A DNA stretch of 64,000 bases. It comes from Aureimonas sp. AU22. GTDB lineage: Bacteria; Pseudomonadota; Alphaproteobacteria; Rhizobiales; Rhizobiaceae. The notes below the pieces were generated by a model. That model saw only the letters and a program-made list of their open reading frames with translations, did no database searches and was not told where the DNA came from. Position 1 is the stretch's first letter. Every line of letters begins with the position of its first letter. Shown piece by piece: positions 45,503 to 54,657 of the stretch. The position numbers and the translations under genes were made by a program. The DNA lies in the NCBI RefSeq assembly GCF_001463745.1, contig NZ_BBWJ01000043.1, positions 1 to 64,000 on the forward strand, written 5' to 3'.

Positions 45503-46615
45503 ATGGCCCTGATCACCTATCTCACCCGCATCGAGTTCGACGAAGGCGCCATCGCCAAGCTGCCCTCCATCCTCGAAGGGCTGAACGTGGCGCGCCCGCT
45601 GGTGGTGACCGACCGGGGGCTCGTCGCGAGCGGCCTTGTGGAACGGGTGCTCTCCCTCTTCGCCGAGCGCCCGTTGGTCTTCTCCGACACGCCTGCCAAT
45701 CCTACCGAAGCGGCGACCGAGGCAGCCTTCGCGCTCTACCGCGCCGAAGGCTGCGACGGGATCGTCGGTCTTGGCGGTGGTTCGTCGATCGATCTCGCCA
45801 AGGCCGTGCGGCTCCTCAGCGGCCACGAGGGGCCGCTCGCTCAGTACACCGCGGTCGAGGGGGGCGCCGCCCGGATCCACGCTCGCATCTGCCCGCTGGT
45901 GGCGGTCCCGACGACGTCGGGCACCGGCTCCGAGGTCGGGCGCGCCGCCGTCATCATCACGGCAGAAGGGCGCAAGCTCGGCATCGTCAGCCCGCACATG
46001 CTGCCCTCGGTCGCCTTGTGTGATCCCGAGCTGACCTACGGCCTGCCGCCGTTCCTGACGGCCGCGACCGGCATGGACGCGATCTCGCACTGTCTCGAGA
46101 CCTTCATGGCGCCGTCCGTCAACCCGCCGGCCGACGCCATCGCGATCGACGGTCTGAAGCGCGGCATGGGCGCGATCCGGATGGCGGTGCGCGACGGCTC
46201 CGACCCGCGTGCGCGCTGGGAGATGATGATGTGCGCGCTGGAGGGCGCGATGGCCTTCCAGAAGGGCCTCGGCGCGGTGCACGCGCTGACCCATCCGCTC
46301 GGCGCGGTGCGCGAATTGAACCTTCACCACGGCACGCTGAACGCCGTCCTGATGCCCGCGGTCCTCCGGTTCAACCGCGAGACGATCGGCGCGAAGTGGC
46401 AGGTTCTGGCCGACATCCTCGGCGGCGAGCCGGACGCCGTGATCGCCGACCTCGTGCGCGACATCGGCATGCCGTCCGGCCTTCGCGCCATGGGCGTCAC
46501 CGACGAGATGATGGAGCGCGTCGCCGGCGAGGCGCTGAAGGACCATTGCCACGGCACCAACCCGCGGATCCCGACCCGCGAGGACTACCTCGAACTGCTT
46601 CGCCAGTCCGCCTGA
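45503..46615 (+). CDS. Iron-containing alcohol dehydrogenase
   Basis: A 370-residue group III alcohol dehydrogenase. GLGGGSSIDLAKA (89-101) binds NAD(P), AVPTTSGTGSEVG is a family hallmark and metal ligands are Asp192 and His196 (GMDAISHCLE), His260 (VHALTHPLGA) and His276 (LHHGTLN). Relatives include lactaldehyde reductase FucO and maleylacetate reductases. As the first gene of an operon that ends with FucU-type and fuconolactonase-like proteins, a lactaldehyde- or deoxy-sugar-related role is plausible but unproven. Confidence 0.9.
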   Translation: MALITYLTRIEFDEGAIAKLPSILEGLNVARPLVVTDRGLVASGLVERVLSLFAERPLVFSDTPANPTEAATEAAFALYRAEGCDGIVGLGGGSSIDLAKAVRLLSGHEGPLAQYTAVEGGAARIHARICPLVAVPTTSGTGSEVGRAAVIITAEGRKLGIVSPHMLPSVALCDPELTYGLPPFLTAATGMDAISHCLETFMAPSVNPPADAIAIDGLKRGMGAIRMAVRDGSDPRARWEMMMCALEGAMAFQKGLGAVHALTHPLGAVRELNLHHGTLNAVLMPAVLRFNRETIGAKWQVLADILGGEPDAVIADLVRDIGMPSGLRAMGVTDEMMERVAGEALKDHCHGTNPRIPTREDYLELLRQSA

Positions 46616-46684
46616 GGGCGGCGGCGCCATTCCAAGCGGGGCGGCGGGGGGCCGCCTCGTCCACCGATCACTGGGAGGACCGAC

Positions 46685-47710
46685 ATGACCGACTTCGACG
46701 ACAACAGCCTTGAGGCCGCCCGCCTGCGCCTGACGCGCCGCGGGTTCCTGAGCGGGGCCGCCGCGCTCACCGTGGCCGCGGCGCTCGCCCGTCCGAACTT
46801 CGCCTTCGCGCAGGACGCGCAGTTCTGCGCCTCGCTCGGCTGGACGGTCTGGGAATCGGGCCGTCACATCGTGGCCGGCTACGAGGACGCCGTGAAGCGC
46901 CTCGGCGGCACGCTGACGATCGCCGACGCCAACTACGACGTGAAGAAGCAGGCCGACCAGATCGCCGCCTTCGTGGCGTCGAAGCCCGCGGCGATCTTCA
47001 TCACGCCCGCCGACGCCGCCGCGATCGCCCCGGCCGTACAGGCCGCGGTCGCCTCCGGCATCCCGATCTTCTGCGGCGACAGCTACGTGCCCAACACGAC
47101 GGTGACCTCCACCGCCATGTCCAACAATTTCGGCCTCGGCTCCTATGGCGCGCAGTACATCGCCGACCGCCTGAAGGGGAAGGGCAAGGTCGCCATGGTC
47201 TGCCTGCCCTCCAACGAGTCCTGGGACCAGCGCACGCTCGGCGCGAAATCGATCTTCACGCGCTATCCCGACCTGGAGGTCGTGTCCGAGATCGCGTTCG
47301 CGCTCGGCGGCACGACGACGCCGCGCCAGGTGGTCGACAACATCCTCACCGCCAATCCCGAGCTCGACGCCATCTGGTGCGCCTGGGACGGCGCGGCCTC
47401 GGAGGGCACGCTGGCCATCAAGGCCTCGGGCCGCGACGTGTTCATCACCGGCATCGACGGCGGCGCGCAGTCCTTCGAGTACATCCAGGCCGGCTCGCCC
47501 TTCGCGCTCACCATGGCGCAGAGCTTCTACGAGATGGCCTACATGAACGCCTTCTTCGCGCACGAGGTGATCGCCGGGCGCAAGGCGCCGCGCTTCGTCA
47601 TCACCCCGTCCTACGCGGTGACGCAGGAAAGCCTCGCCGACATCGACATCCCCGACACCTACGACCAGCCCGGCGAGGCCGCCAAGCTCGGCTGGAACCG
47701 CGTGCTCTGA
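46685..47710 (+). CDS. Sugar-type ABC transporter substrate-binding protein, Tat-type leader
   Basis: A 341-residue periplasmic protein. The leader has LTRRGFLSGAAALTVAAALA, a Tat-like twin-Arg motif with cleavage near FAFAQ. Peripla_BP_4 segments follow: KQADQIAAFVASKPAAIFIT, ASGIPIFCGDSYVPN and VFITGIDGGAQSFEYI. GGGAGGACCGAC upstream of ATG 46685 is a good ribosome-binding site. It serves the ATPase and two permeases encoded downstream. A perfect palindrome follows its stop. Confidence 0.92.
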   Translation: MTDFDDNSLEAARLRLTRRGFLSGAAALTVAAALARPNFAFAQDAQFCASLGWTVWESGRHIVAGYEDAVKRLGGTLTIADANYDVKKQADQIAAFVASKPAAIFITPADAAAIAPAVQAAVASGIPIFCGDSYVPNTTVTSTAMSNNFGLGSYGAQYIADRLKGKGKVAMVCLPSNESWDQRTLGAKSIFTRYPDLEVVSEIAFALGGTTTPRQVVDNILTANPELDAIWCAWDGAASEGTLAIKASGRDVFITGIDGGAQSFEYIQAGSPFALTMAQSFYEMAYMNAFFAHEVIAGRKAPRFVITPSYAVTQESLADIDIPDTYDQPGEAAKLGWNRVL

Positions 47711-47729
47711 TCACGCCGACGTAACGCAA

Positions 47730-47757
47730 GGAGGGCGGGGACCGGTCCCCGCCCTCC
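47730..47757 (+). promoter_or_regulatory. Perfect 14-bp palindrome after the binding-protein gene
   Basis: GGAGGGCGGGGACC and GGTCCCCGCCCTCC meet without spacer, 20 bases after the binding-protein stop and 22 bases before the ATPase ATG. The RNA would form a very GC-rich hairpin with a small internal loop. No T-run follows. It probably protects the binding-protein mRNA and reduces read-through to the ATPase gene. Confidence 0.65.
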
Positions 47758-47779
47758 AGTGTCGAGAGGAGGGGAGGCC

Positions 47780-49291
47780 ATGTCGAAGATCCTGACCATG
47801 AGCGGCATCGCCAAGCGGTTCGGGCCGGTTCAAGCGCTTGGCGGCGTCGATTTCGACCTCGACCGCGGCGAGATCCACGCGCTGCTCGGCATCAACGGCG
47901 CGGGCAAGTCGACGCTGATCAAGATCCTCTCCGGCGTCTACGTGAAGGACGACGGGACCATCTCGATCGACGGCGAGGCGGTCGAGCTCGGCACCCCGCG
48001 CGCGGCGATCGATGCGGGCGTCGCCACCGTCCAGCAGCATCCCGAGCTCGTGCCCGACTGCACCGGCGTCGAGAACATCTTCCTCGGCGGCGAGGGCGCC
48101 GCGCCCGGCCTCTTCCGCCGCATGAACCGCGCCGCGATGCGCGAAAAGGCGCAGAAGCTGCTCGCACGATTCCCGATCGAGATCGATCTCGACGCGCGGG
48201 TGGGCGAGATGCCGGCGGTGGACCGCGAGATCGTCGCCATCCTCCACGCCCTGCGCCACGACCATATCAAGGTCCTGATCCTCGACGAGCCGACCTCGAC
48301 GCTGACGGAGCGCGAGAAGGCTTCGCTCTTCCAGATGATGCGGGCCCTCCAGGCGGGCGGCATCTCGATCATCTACATCACCCACCGACTGGAGGAGGTC
48401 TACGAGATCGCCGACCGGTTCACCGTGTTTCGCGGCGGGCGCAACGTCGCGACGATGACGCTCAGTGAGGCGCGCCGGACGGGCGTGTCGATCCCCGAGC
48501 TCATGCTCGACGAGGCGGCGGGCGACCTTTATCCCGCCCGCGACGGTCGCTCCGACGGCGACGTGCTCGTCGAAGCGAGGGGCCTTGGCTGCGGTGCGCA
48601 CTTCTCCGGCGTCGACCTCGTCGCGCGGCGCGGCGAGATCCTCGGCATCTTCGGCCTCGTCGGGTCGGGCGTCGACGAATTGTCCAAGGTGCTCTACGGC
48701 GCGATGCGCCACGATGCGGGCGAGCTTGTCGTGAAGGGCGAGAAGCGCACCTTCCGCGGCGCTCATGACGGCCTGGCCGCCGGCATCTTCCTCGTGCCGG
48801 GCGACCGGCGGACGGAAGGGCTGACGATGACCAAGGACGTCGTCTTCAACACCACCGTCGCCCATCTCGGCCGCGCCTCCTGGCTTGGTGGGCTCCTGCG
48901 CATACGTGCCAACCGGCAGGCGAGCGAGCGGCTTGCGCGCGACGTCGGCCTCCAGCCCTTCGAGCTGGACCGTCCGGTCAGCGCCTTCTCGGGCGGCAAC
49001 CAGCAGAAGATCGTCATCGCCAAGGGCCTCTTCCGCGACGCCGACATCTACATCTTCGCCGAGCCGACGGTCGGCGTCGATATCGGGGCGCGCGCCAAGC
49101 TCTATGCGATGATGCGCGAGCTCTCATCGCGCGCCGCCGTGATCGTCGTCTCGTCGGACTGCGACGAGGTCCACGGCCTCGCCGACCGGGTGCTCGCCCT
49201 CTACAAGGGCCGCCCCGTGCATCCGGGCGGCGCCGAGCCCACCCGCGACCAACTTCTCGCCGCCGGCATCATGGGAGCGCGCGCAGCATGA
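47780..49291 (+). CDS. Sugar-type ABC transporter ATPase (two domains)
   Basis: A 503-residue tandem ATPase. First domain: Walker A GINGAGKST, signature region MPAVDREIVAILHAL and Walker B VLILDEPTSTLTE. Second domain: GLVGSGVDE in place of Walker A, FSGGNQQKIVIAKGL and YIFAEPTVGVDIGARAK, where Ala replaces the Walker B Asp before the catalytic Glu. GAGGGGAGGCC precedes ATG 47780. The stop overlaps the first permease gene start. Confidence 0.92.
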   Translation: MSKILTMSGIAKRFGPVQALGGVDFDLDRGEIHALLGINGAGKSTLIKILSGVYVKDDGTISIDGEAVELGTPRAAIDAGVATVQQHPELVPDCTGVENIFLGGEGAAPGLFRRMNRAAMREKAQKLLARFPIEIDLDARVGEMPAVDREIVAILHALRHDHIKVLILDEPTSTLTEREKASLFQMMRALQAGGISIIYITHRLEEVYEIADRFTVFRGGRNVATMTLSEARRTGVSIPELMLDEAAGDLYPARDGRSDGDVLVEARGLGCGAHFSGVDLVARRGEILGIFGLVGSGVDELSKVLYGAMRHDAGELVVKGEKRTFRGAHDGLAAGIFLVPGDRRTEGLTMTKDVVFNTTVAHLGRASWLGGLLRIRANRQASERLARDVGLQPFELDRPVSAFSGGNQQKIVIAKGLFRDADIYIFAEPTVGVDIGARAKLYAMMRELSSRAAVIVVSSDCDEVHGLADRVLALYKGRPVHPGGAEPTRDQLLAAGIMGARAA

Positions 49292-50280
49292 AACGACGCA
49301 CCAACCCGCTTCTCCCGCGCATCCTCGCCTTCGCGATGCTTCTGGCCATCGTCGCCGCGGTGTTCGCGAGCCTCAGCCCGGCCTATCTTTCGGCGGGAAA
49401 CCTCCACGGCCTCTTCCGCCACATGGCGGTGCAGGGTCTGGCCGCGCTCGGCCTCACCTTCGTGATCGTCGTGCGCCAGTTCGACCTGTCGTTTCCCGGC
49501 GTCGCCTCGCTCGGCGCGATGACGCTCGGCTGGCTGATCGCGGGACGCTACGGGCTCGGGATGGGTGTCGCGGGCGCGCTCGCCGTCGGCCTCCTCTGCG
49601 GCCTCGTCAACGGCTTCGCGGTCGCGTACCTGCGCCTGCCCGACATCGTCGCGACCATCGCCACCGGCGGCGCGGCCGTCGGGCTCTCCTATTTCTATTC
49701 CAACGGCACCTCGATCTCGAAGAACTTCTTCTCCTCGGGGATCCTCGACCTCAACGACGCCAAGTATCTCGGGCTCGACGCGCCGGTGGCGATCCTGGCT
49801 CTTGCCGCGATCCTCTCGGCCGTCGTCCTCCATGCCTCGCGCTTCGGACGGGCCTTCTACGCGACGGGCGAGAACCGCACCTCGGCGGTCTTCTCTGGCA
49901 TCCGCGTCAGGCTTTACGTGCTGGCCGCCTTCGCCCTGTCGGGCATGCTTTCGTGCCTCGCCATCACGCTCCTCGTCGCGTCCTCGGGCGCCGCCAACGT
50001 CACGGCCGGCGCGCAGCTCCTGATGCCGGCCTATGCGGCCGTCTATCTTGGCGCCGCGCTCTTCGGCGCCCCCTCGGTGCCGGCGACGGTCGCCGGAACG
50101 TTCCTGATGTCGGCCATGCTGAACGGCTTCACGCTGCTCGCCGTGCCCTACTACTACTCCGACGCCATCGTCTCGATCGTGCTGATCAGCGCCATCGCGC
50201 TCTTCGACCCGAAGATCGCGGAAGGCCTCCGCCGTTTCCGCGACGCCGGCAAACCCGCTTTGCGCGAGGCTCGTTCATGA
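49288..50280 (+). CDS. Sugar-type ABC transporter permease 1
   Basis: A 330-residue permease with LSAGNLHGLFRHMAVQGLAA, LTFVIVVRQFDLSFPGVASL (a variant of the GIDLSVG hallmark) and FYATGENRTSAVFSGIRVRL. The start is ATGA-coupled to the ATPase stop and the stop is ATGA-coupled to the second permease. About nine hydrophobic segments are visible. Confidence 0.92.
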   Translation: MKRRTNPLLPRILAFAMLLAIVAAVFASLSPAYLSAGNLHGLFRHMAVQGLAALGLTFVIVVRQFDLSFPGVASLGAMTLGWLIAGRYGLGMGVAGALAVGLLCGLVNGFAVAYLRLPDIVATIATGGAAVGLSYFYSNGTSISKNFFSSGILDLNDAKYLGLDAPVAILALAAILSAVVLHASRFGRAFYATGENRTSAVFSGIRVRLYVLAAFALSGMLSCLAITLLVASSGAANVTAGAQLLMPAYAAVYLGAALFGAPSVPATVAGTFLMSAMLNGFTLLAVPYYYSDAIVSIVLISAIALFDPKIAEGLRRFRDAGKPALREARS

Positions 50281-51272
50281 GCGCTGTCATGCCCACCGCG
50301 TCCCGCTCCGCGCCGGCCCAGGCTTTCGACCTCCGCCGCCTCATCGTGCGCTACGGGTTGTTCGTCCTGCTGGCCGTCCTCGTCGTGGTGTTTTCCTGGC
50401 TGCGGCCGAGTTTTGCGAGCGTCGGCAACATCACCGACATGCTGCGCTCGGCCTCCATCTCGGCCGTGATGTTCCTTGGCCTCACCTGGATCATCGCGGC
50501 GGGAGAGATCGACGTCAGCTTCATGTCGGTGGCGGCACTCTCGACCATGATCATCGCCGGGCTGGTTTCCGCCGGCTTCGGTTGGCCGGTGGCGGTGCTG
50601 ATCGCGCTCGGCGCCGGCGTCGTGGTCGGACTTTTGAATGGGCTGCTCGTCGCGGGCATGGGCCTGCCGGCCCTTGTCATCACCATCGCGACCGGCGGCC
50701 TTGCCGGTTCAATCGCGGCGGCGATCGGCAAGGGCACCTCGATCCCGATGGCGACGACCGGTTTCGTCGGCCCGATCGTCGATGCCGATGTCGGCATCGT
50801 GCCGCTGATCGCGCTGATCGTCGCCGCGCTCTACGCCGTAGCCTGGTTCTTGCAGGACCGTACGACCTTCGGCCACTACATCTACGCCATGGAGCAAAAC
50901 CGCCGCGCCGTGGTCGAGGCAGGCGTGCGCGCGAACCGCATCCTCCTCATGCTCTACGTCCTGTCGGGCACGCTGTCGGCGGTGGCCGGCGTGCTTCTCG
51001 CTGCCGACCTCTCGTCAGGTCAGCCCTATATCGGCACGTCCTACTTCATCGACGGGCTGACGGCGGTGCTGCTCGGCGGCATGGCGCTGAAGATGGGCAA
51101 GCCGAACATGATCGGCACGCTGGTCGGCGTGATGCTGCTGGCCGTCCTCCTGTCGGGCGCCGCGCTCCTCGGCTGGACCGACTCGCAGCGCCAGATCGTG
51201 CGCGCCGCGCTCCTTATCGCGGGCGTCGCTCTCGTCGTCTGGACCCGCCGCAAGACCCGCGCGCATCTCTGA
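50277..51272 (+). CDS. Sugar-type ABC transporter permease 2
   Basis: A 331-residue permease. SVGNITDMLRSASISAVMFL, LTWIIAAGEIDVSFMSVAAL and YFIDGLTAVLLGGMALKMGK are the family segments; the hallmark here is GEIDVSFMS rather than GIDLSVG. The atypical motif is shared in spirit with permease 1, so this importer belongs to a distinct branch from the two systems at 18-31 kb. Confidence 0.92.
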   Translation: MSAVMPTASRSAPAQAFDLRRLIVRYGLFVLLAVLVVVFSWLRPSFASVGNITDMLRSASISAVMFLGLTWIIAAGEIDVSFMSVAALSTMIIAGLVSAGFGWPVAVLIALGAGVVVGLLNGLLVAGMGLPALVITIATGGLAGSIAAAIGKGTSIPMATTGFVGPIVDADVGIVPLIALIVAALYAVAWFLQDRTTFGHYIYAMEQNRRAVVEAGVRANRILLMLYVLSGTLSAVAGVLLAADLSSGQPYIGTSYFIDGLTAVLLGGMALKMGKPNMIGTLVGVMLLAVLLSGAALLGWTDSQRQIVRAALLIAGVALVVWTRRKTRAHL

Positions 51273-51347
51273 CGCGGAGCCCGGTCGCCCCTCGATCGGC
51301 GGCCGCACGGTCGCCGAACCTCACCCACCGCATTTCGAAAGACATCC

Positions 51348-51770
51348 ATGCTGAAGACCATCGATCCGCTCCTCAACGGCCAGCTTCTCGCGATCCTAGA
51401 CGACATGGGCCACGGCAACGAGATCGTCATCGCCGACGCCAATTTCGGCGCGGCCAACGTCGCGCAGCGTCTGGTCGACCTGCCGGGCACGACCGCGACC
51501 GCGCTGGTCGACGCGATCCTCTCCGTGTTTCCGCTCGACGACTTCGTCGAGGATCCGATGGCCGTGATGAAGGCGCCGGACGAGACGCGACCGATGTACG
51601 ACGCCTTCCAGGCAAGCGCCGACAGGGCGGAAGGGCGCGCGATCACCATCGCCGAGATCGACCCGGCGGAGTTCGTCGAGCGCACCCGCCGCGCCTATGC
51701 CGTGATCGCCAGCGGCGAACGGCGGCTGTATGGCAATGTCGTGCTTCGCAAAGGCGTGCTGCGTCCATGA
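51348..51770 (+). CDS. fucU: RbsD/FucU-family sugar mutarotase
   Basis: A 140-residue mutarotase interconverting sugar anomers. GHGNEIVIADANFGAANVAQ carries the family His22 and the Asp/Asn of the active site. The C-terminal YAVIASGERRLYGNVVLRKG is typical of FucU more than RbsD. FucU acts on L-fucose and RbsD on ribose, so the ligand of the adjacent importer is probably an aldose of one of these kinds. Its stop overlaps the start of the lactonase-like gene. Confidence 0.88.
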   Translation: MLKTIDPLLNGQLLAILDDMGHGNEIVIADANFGAANVAQRLVDLPGTTATALVDAILSVFPLDDFVEDPMAVMKAPDETRPMYDAFQASADRAEGRAITIAEIDPAEFVERTRRAYAVIASGERRLYGNVVLRKGVLRP

Positions 51771-52621
51771 CATCCACCATCCGGCCGAGTGCCATCGACA
51801 GCCACCAGCATTTCTGGCTGACCTCGCGCGGCGACTACGGCTGGATGGGCGACCATGTGAAGCCGCTCCTGCGCGACTTCATGCCGGAGGATCTCGAGAC
51901 CCTCCTGCGCCGCGCCGGCATCGATCGGACGATCCTCGTCCAGGCGGCCGAGACGGAAGCCGAAACCGACTTCCTCCTCGAGATCGCGGCCCGCACGCCC
52001 TTCGTCGCGGGCGTCGTCGGCTGGCTCGACATGGATGCGGATGGCTTTGCCGAGCGCCTCGCGCATTACCGGGCGAACCCGTATTTCGTCGGGCTGCGGC
52101 CGATGCTGCAGGATCTCGAGGACGACGCCTTCATCCTGCGCCCGCGCGTCCTCGACAACTTGCGGCGCGTGGCCGACAGCGGTCTCGCCTTCGACATCCT
52201 GACCTTCCCGCGCCATCTGCCGAACGTCGCCAAGGCGCTGGAGGCGGTGCCGGGCCTGCGCGCCGTGGTGGATCACCTGTCCAAGCCGTCGATCGCGACC
52301 GGCGACCTCGACCCCTGGGCCGCCGACATCGCGGCGGTCGCGGCCTTCCCGAACGTCTCGTGCAAGGTGTCCGGGATGGTGACGGAGGCGAAGGCCGACT
52401 GGGCGCTCGACGACCTCGCGCCCTATGTCGACCATGTCGCCCGCTGCTTTGGCGCGGACCGGCTCCTGTTCGGCTCGGACTGGCCGGTCGCGACGCTCGC
52501 TGCCGAATACGGCGAGGTCGCCCACGCGGCGCGGGCCCTTCTCGGACGCCATTTCGGGCCGGACGAGATGGCCAAGATATTCGGCGGCAACGCCGCGCGG
52601 TTCTACGCCGTTGGCGCCTGA
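51767..52621 (+). CDS. Amidohydrolase-family lactonase (L-fuconolactonase-like)
   Basis: A 284-residue TIM-barrel amidohydrolase of the PDC hydrolase/L-fuconolactonase group. DSHQHFW carries the metal-binding His13 and His15, LRAVVDHLSKPSI contributes a further His, and LLFGSDWPVATL has the catalytic Asp. GLRPMLQDLEDDAFILRP is a family signature. It would open a sugar lactone formed by a dehydrogenase. ATGA overlap with the mutarotase gene links the two steps. It is the last gene of the operon. A sugar-acid dehydratase, the next pathway step, is absent from the window. Confidence 0.88.
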   Translation: MTSTIRPSAIDSHQHFWLTSRGDYGWMGDHVKPLLRDFMPEDLETLLRRAGIDRTILVQAAETEAETDFLLEIAARTPFVAGVVGWLDMDADGFAERLAHYRANPYFVGLRPMLQDLEDDAFILRPRVLDNLRRVADSGLAFDILTFPRHLPNVAKALEAVPGLRAVVDHLSKPSIATGDLDPWAADIAAVAAFPNVSCKVSGMVTEAKADWALDDLAPYVDHVARCFGADRLLFGSDWPVATLAAEYGEVAHAARALLGRHFGPDEMAKIFGGNAARFYAVGA

Positions 52622-52959
52622 ATGAGACTTACTGCGCCGACGAGAATGGCCGCCTCCCGGATGCAGGAGAGGCTGTCCAACTCGATGGAGATCGAGCCGA
52701 TACGTTCGTATGCGTCGGCTGCGGGTCCGCAAGCTTTCACGAGCTTCGCAGACATCTGCTCGAGACCGTCCTCCTGCCGACGAACCAGCAGCATGTCGTC
52801 GCATACTGGCGTAGGTGGGACCTGACATCTGCAGGGTGCCTGCTTCTTCCCGTGTCACGAAGAAGCTGACTTTCCGCTGTCGGCCCGCCCTCGGCCACCC
52901 TGGCTGTGGGAGAACGACGGTGAGACGCTCACACTTCGACCCGGTGACGGGCACACGTA
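52622..52959. other. Intergenic region left of the integrase fragment
   Basis: About 340 bases with no recognised gene. Short frames have no domain I know. It grades into the integrase pseudogene. It may be decayed mobile-element sequence. Confidence 0.35.
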
Positions 52960-53262
52960 GGGCATGGAACGCAGGCCGCACCATCGGCGCCGAGCGGCCG
53001 CAGAAGCCGCCCGCAGGTCCGGGCTATTCGGTTCTGGCTCGACCATGAAGGCCGAATGCGACCGAGCCCTCTTCGATCTCGCCATCGACAGGAAGCTGAG
53101 AGGCTGCGACGTGGCGAAGGTCGAGATCGGCGACCTGGTATCGGGCGTCCGCGTCCATGCCCGAGCGATCGTCGTGCAGCGCAAAACGAAGAAGCCCGTT
53201 CAGTTCGAGCTCATGGAGGCAGCGCGAACGAGCCTCCTTGCTTGGCTGGAGCGCGGCGAGCT
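52960..53262 (+). pseudogene. Tyrosine integrase fragment, frameshifted
   Basis: Segments of one integrase family appear in different frames: NAGRTIGAERPQKP, then AIRFWLDHEGRMR, then RALFDLAIDRKLRGCDVAKV, EIGDLVSGVRVHARAIVVQ and QFELMEAARTSLLAWLERG. This is the N-terminal half of a phage-type tyrosine recombinase common in rhizobia. The C-terminal catalytic R...H-R-Y region is missing. It breaks off near 53262, where mannitol dehydrogenase sequence on the other strand begins. Confidence 0.82.
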
Positions 53263-53620
53263 TGGCCGGAAAGGATCGCGGCGGTCGGACAGGAGCGCCG
53301 CTCTGCGATCCTTCGCCGCGACCTCGCAGCCCCGGTGGCCCGTGTTCGAAATGACGAAGGCGCAGTCCGTCGCGAACAGCGCCGCGCCGTTCTCGAGCCC
53401 GCGCAGGATGACGGGATAGCCCTCCGTGCGGCCGAAGGCGCGCACGCGCGCCGCCCGCTCGGCCGACCCCCGAGGTCTGGATCACCGCGATGGGGACGAT
53501 CGCTTGGTCCCCCTCGCGTGCCTCGTGGACGACGAGGTCCGCATGGGCCTGAAGGAAGCGGCTGGTTCCGAACTGGATGATGCCGGTCGTCACGGGCCCG
53601 ATATCTCGACAAGGTGGCAC
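53255..53620 (-). pseudogene. Mannitol/fructuronate dehydrogenase N-terminal fragment
   Basis: GIIQFGTSRFLQAHADLVVH and EAREGDQAIVPIAVIQTSG form the N-terminus of a polyol/uronate dehydrogenase of the mannitol dehydrogenase family. After a frame change come AFGRTEGYPVILRGLENGA and FVISNTGHRGCEVA, and back in the first frame SFPAKLAAL. The ~450-residue family is cut to ~115 residues. The break coincides with the end of the integrase fragment. It lies 42 bases before the Gfo/Idh gene end in the same orientation, so it may once have been part of that operon. Confidence 0.8.
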
Positions 53621-53661
53621 GGCCGGCGCCCAGGGGCGCTCAGGTCGTGCCAGTCGCTCGT

Positions 53662-54657
53662 TCAGATATCGAGCTGGCGGCGCATCGTCTCCAGGCGCTC
53701 CATCGCCACCACGCCGTCATGGATGGTCGGAGCCGGCGTCGTCTCGCCCATGAGGGCGGGCACGACGTCGGCAAGGAGCGCGTGGTAGCCCTTGTAGTCC
53801 TCGTTGGCAGCCGCCGTGAAGTTGGGTTTCCAGGTGAGGGAGTCCTCGGCGTCCAGAAGCGTCGCGGCGGGGTCGGCGACCTTGAAAGGAGGGTTGCGGT
53901 GCCAACGCACCTCGACCACGTCCTCGACCTCGAGGCGCTGGTGGTCGCCCATGATCTCGATGCGCTCGACGGGCGTTCCCCGCGACTGGACCGTGCCCAT
54001 GACGACCGTGCCGATCGCGCCGCATTCGAAGTCGAAGCCGACGTGGAAGAGGATGCGGCCGGGCGTCTTCTCGACCTTGCGTGCGGCGATCTTCGTCACT
54101 GGCGAGACGAGGTGCGAGACGAGGTCCATGTAGTGGACGCAGTGGTGCAGCAGGAAGCCGGTGTAGTCGACATTGCCCGCGAAATAGCCGGGCGCCGTCA
54201 TGTAGTAGCCGGTGAGGCCGAGAACGTCGCCGAAGCGGCCGGACTTCAGGACGTTGTGGGCGATCTTGTTGCCGACCGAATAGCGCTTCATGAAGCCGAC
54301 GAGAAGCGGCTTGCCGGAGCGGCGCGAGGCGTCGGCGAGCTGGCGCGCGCCGGCCGCCGAGCCCGACGGCGGCTTCTCCATGAAGACGGGCAGGCCCTTC
54401 TCCAGCGCCGCCACGCCAAAGGCGAGATGCTGGTCGGGGCCGACGGCCATGCCGACGGCGTCGAGGCCGGGCGTGGCGATCAGATCGTGTGCGTCCGTCG
54501 TCAGGCGCGACACGCCGAACTGGCGGCCGGCCTGCGCGAGGCGCGCGGCGTCGATGTCGCACATAGTCACGATCTCCACGTCGTGGCGCAGCAGTTGCGG
54601 CAGCAGCATCTGCGTCGCGTGGATGCCGCAGCCGATCCAGCCGATCCGAAGGGTCAT
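53662..54657 (-). CDS. Gfo/Idh/MocA-family oxidoreductase
   Basis: A 331-residue NAD(P)-dependent sugar or inositol-type dehydrogenase. The nucleotide fold begins RIGWIGCGIHATQMLLPQLL, and the catalytic region MEKPPSGSAAGARQLADA holds the EKP lysine. GFMKRYSVGNKIAH and HHCVHYMDLVSHLV form the substrate-side strands with the conserved Asp-His pattern. ATG 54657 overlaps the stop of the epimerase-like gene. It is the last gene of a minus-strand carbohydrate operon. Confidence 0.9.
   Translation of the reverse strand: MTLRIGWIGCGIHATQMLLPQLLRHDVEIVTMCDIDAARLAQAGRQFGVSRLTTDAHDLIATPGLDAVGMAVGPDQHLAFGVAALEKGLPVFMEKPPSGSAAGARQLADASRRSGKPLLVGFMKRYSVGNKIAHNVLKSGRFGDVLGLTGYYMTAPGYFAGNVDYTGFLLHHCVHYMDLVSHLVSPVTKIAARKVEKTPGRILFHVGFDFECGAIGTVVMGTVQSRGTPVERIEIMGDHQRLEVEDVVEVRWHRNPPFKVADPAATLLDAEDSLTWKPNFTAAANEDYKGYHALLADVVPALMGETTPAPTIHDGVVAMERLETMRRQLDI

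Noticed and set aside
45227-47563. 778-codon open frame on minus across the iron-ADH and binding-protein genes
   Set aside because: It is antisense to two clear family members, has Arg/Gly/His-rich composition and no domain. Long shadow frames are common in DNA this GC-rich.
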